Source of the DNA: CAZSRX01 sp964609675 [NCBI: uncultured Bacteroidota bacterium]
GTDB taxonomy: Bacteria > CLD3 > SB21
Length of the DNA stretch: 64,000 nucleotides
Direction: 5' to 3'
Assembly (NCBI GenBank): GCA_964609675.1
Contig: CAZSRX010000013.1
Span: 29,404 to 93,403 of the forward strand
A program made the position numbers and the translations under genes. Positions 63,960 through 64,000 of the stretch are shown one piece after another; positions within the stretch are counted from its first letter, which is position 1; every line of letters starts with the position of its first letter. The notes under the pieces were generated by a model. The model made no database searches and was not told the origin of the DNA. It was given only the letters and a program-made list of their open reading frames with translations.

Positions 63960-64000
63960 TCATTACAGAATAATTTCTAATGGCCGCCATTAGAAAAATG

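Noticed and set aside
1-64000. CRISPR arrays, phage genes, insertion sequences and rRNA genes
   Set aside because: I found no regular repeat-spacer pattern, transposase or integrase-like protein, phage structural gene or rRNA sequence in the window.

Overview
This 64 kb window looks like ordinary chromosome from an anaerobic, Gram-negative bacterium. The outer membrane is shown by two TonB-dependent receptors that carry an N-terminal carboxypeptidase-regulatory-like domain, by an OmpP1/FadL-type porin and by lipoproteins. The anaerobic lifestyle is shown by two tungsten/molybdenum aldehyde ferredoxin oxidoreductases (AOR), pyruvate phosphate dikinase, rubrerythrin, the NADH sensor Rex and a complex iron-sulfur molybdoenzyme of the polysulfide/thiosulfate reductase type. 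Oar-like receptors, a CcmD-like miniature gene and a REC-DUF4388-Roadblock regulator suggest a member of the FCB side of the tree (Calditrichota, KSB1 or Marinimicrobia-like). That placement is inference; no rRNA gene is present to confirm it. I see no phage, integrase, insertion sequence or CRISPR array.

Layout. Bases 1-5720 (+) form an AOR cassette: the tail of a ferredoxin gene, AOR, a MoaD/ThiS-like sulfur carrier, a MoeB/ThiF-like activating enzyme, an unknown protein and a second, divergent AOR. Bases 5851-9686 (+) hold polA and a TPR membrane protein. From 22752 down to 9713 (-) runs a nearly gapless series of eleven genes: a hybrid-type sensor kinase, a response regulator, a PHP phosphoesterase, a divergent RelA/SpoT-like protein, hslU, a HAD phosphatase, a methyltransferase, pyrimidine-nucleoside phosphorylase, an ECF sigma factor, a toastrack-type exported protein and a TPR protein. 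From 28999 down to 22973 (-) come recJ, gmhB, an aminotransferase, tRNA-Pro(GGG), the NAD(P)HX repair enzyme and a C39-like peptidase.

Bases 29375-35710 hold a TonB receptor (-) and ppdK (+) facing away from each other. From 44134 down to 35929 (-) lies a sulfur and molybdenum island: a molybdopterin catalytic subunit, an FeS subunit, an NrfD-type membrane anchor, a small-protein/nucleotidyltransferase pair, two YeeE/YedE sulfur-transport subunits, an atypical rhodanese, mobA and an Ntn-hydrolase. Bases 44360-53392 hold a FadL-like porin, a GNAT acetyltransferase, rubrerythrin, a decayed serine hydrolase, a seven-repeat lipoprotein, an ABC-F ATPase, an M48 protease and a PP2C phosphatase. From 58214 down to 53509 (-) come gyrA, rex, an unknown gene and a 49-codon ccmD-like gene. 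The right end holds a second TonB receptor (+), a TlpA-like thioredoxin, DsbD and a broken zinc-metallopeptidase gene.

How the genes fit together. The AOR cassette pairs enzymes that need a metal-pterin cofactor with sulfur-transfer proteins of the type used to build that cofactor, and with a ferredoxin electron partner. mobA lies in the sulfur island next to an enzyme that needs the guanylylated cofactor. DsbD, TlpA and the CcmD-like gene point to periplasmic thiol control and cytochrome c maturation. The least expected items are the RelA/SpoT-like gene beside hslU, the sulfur island with its Cys-to-Ser rhodanese, the two decayed genes, and the unannotated 49-codon gene.
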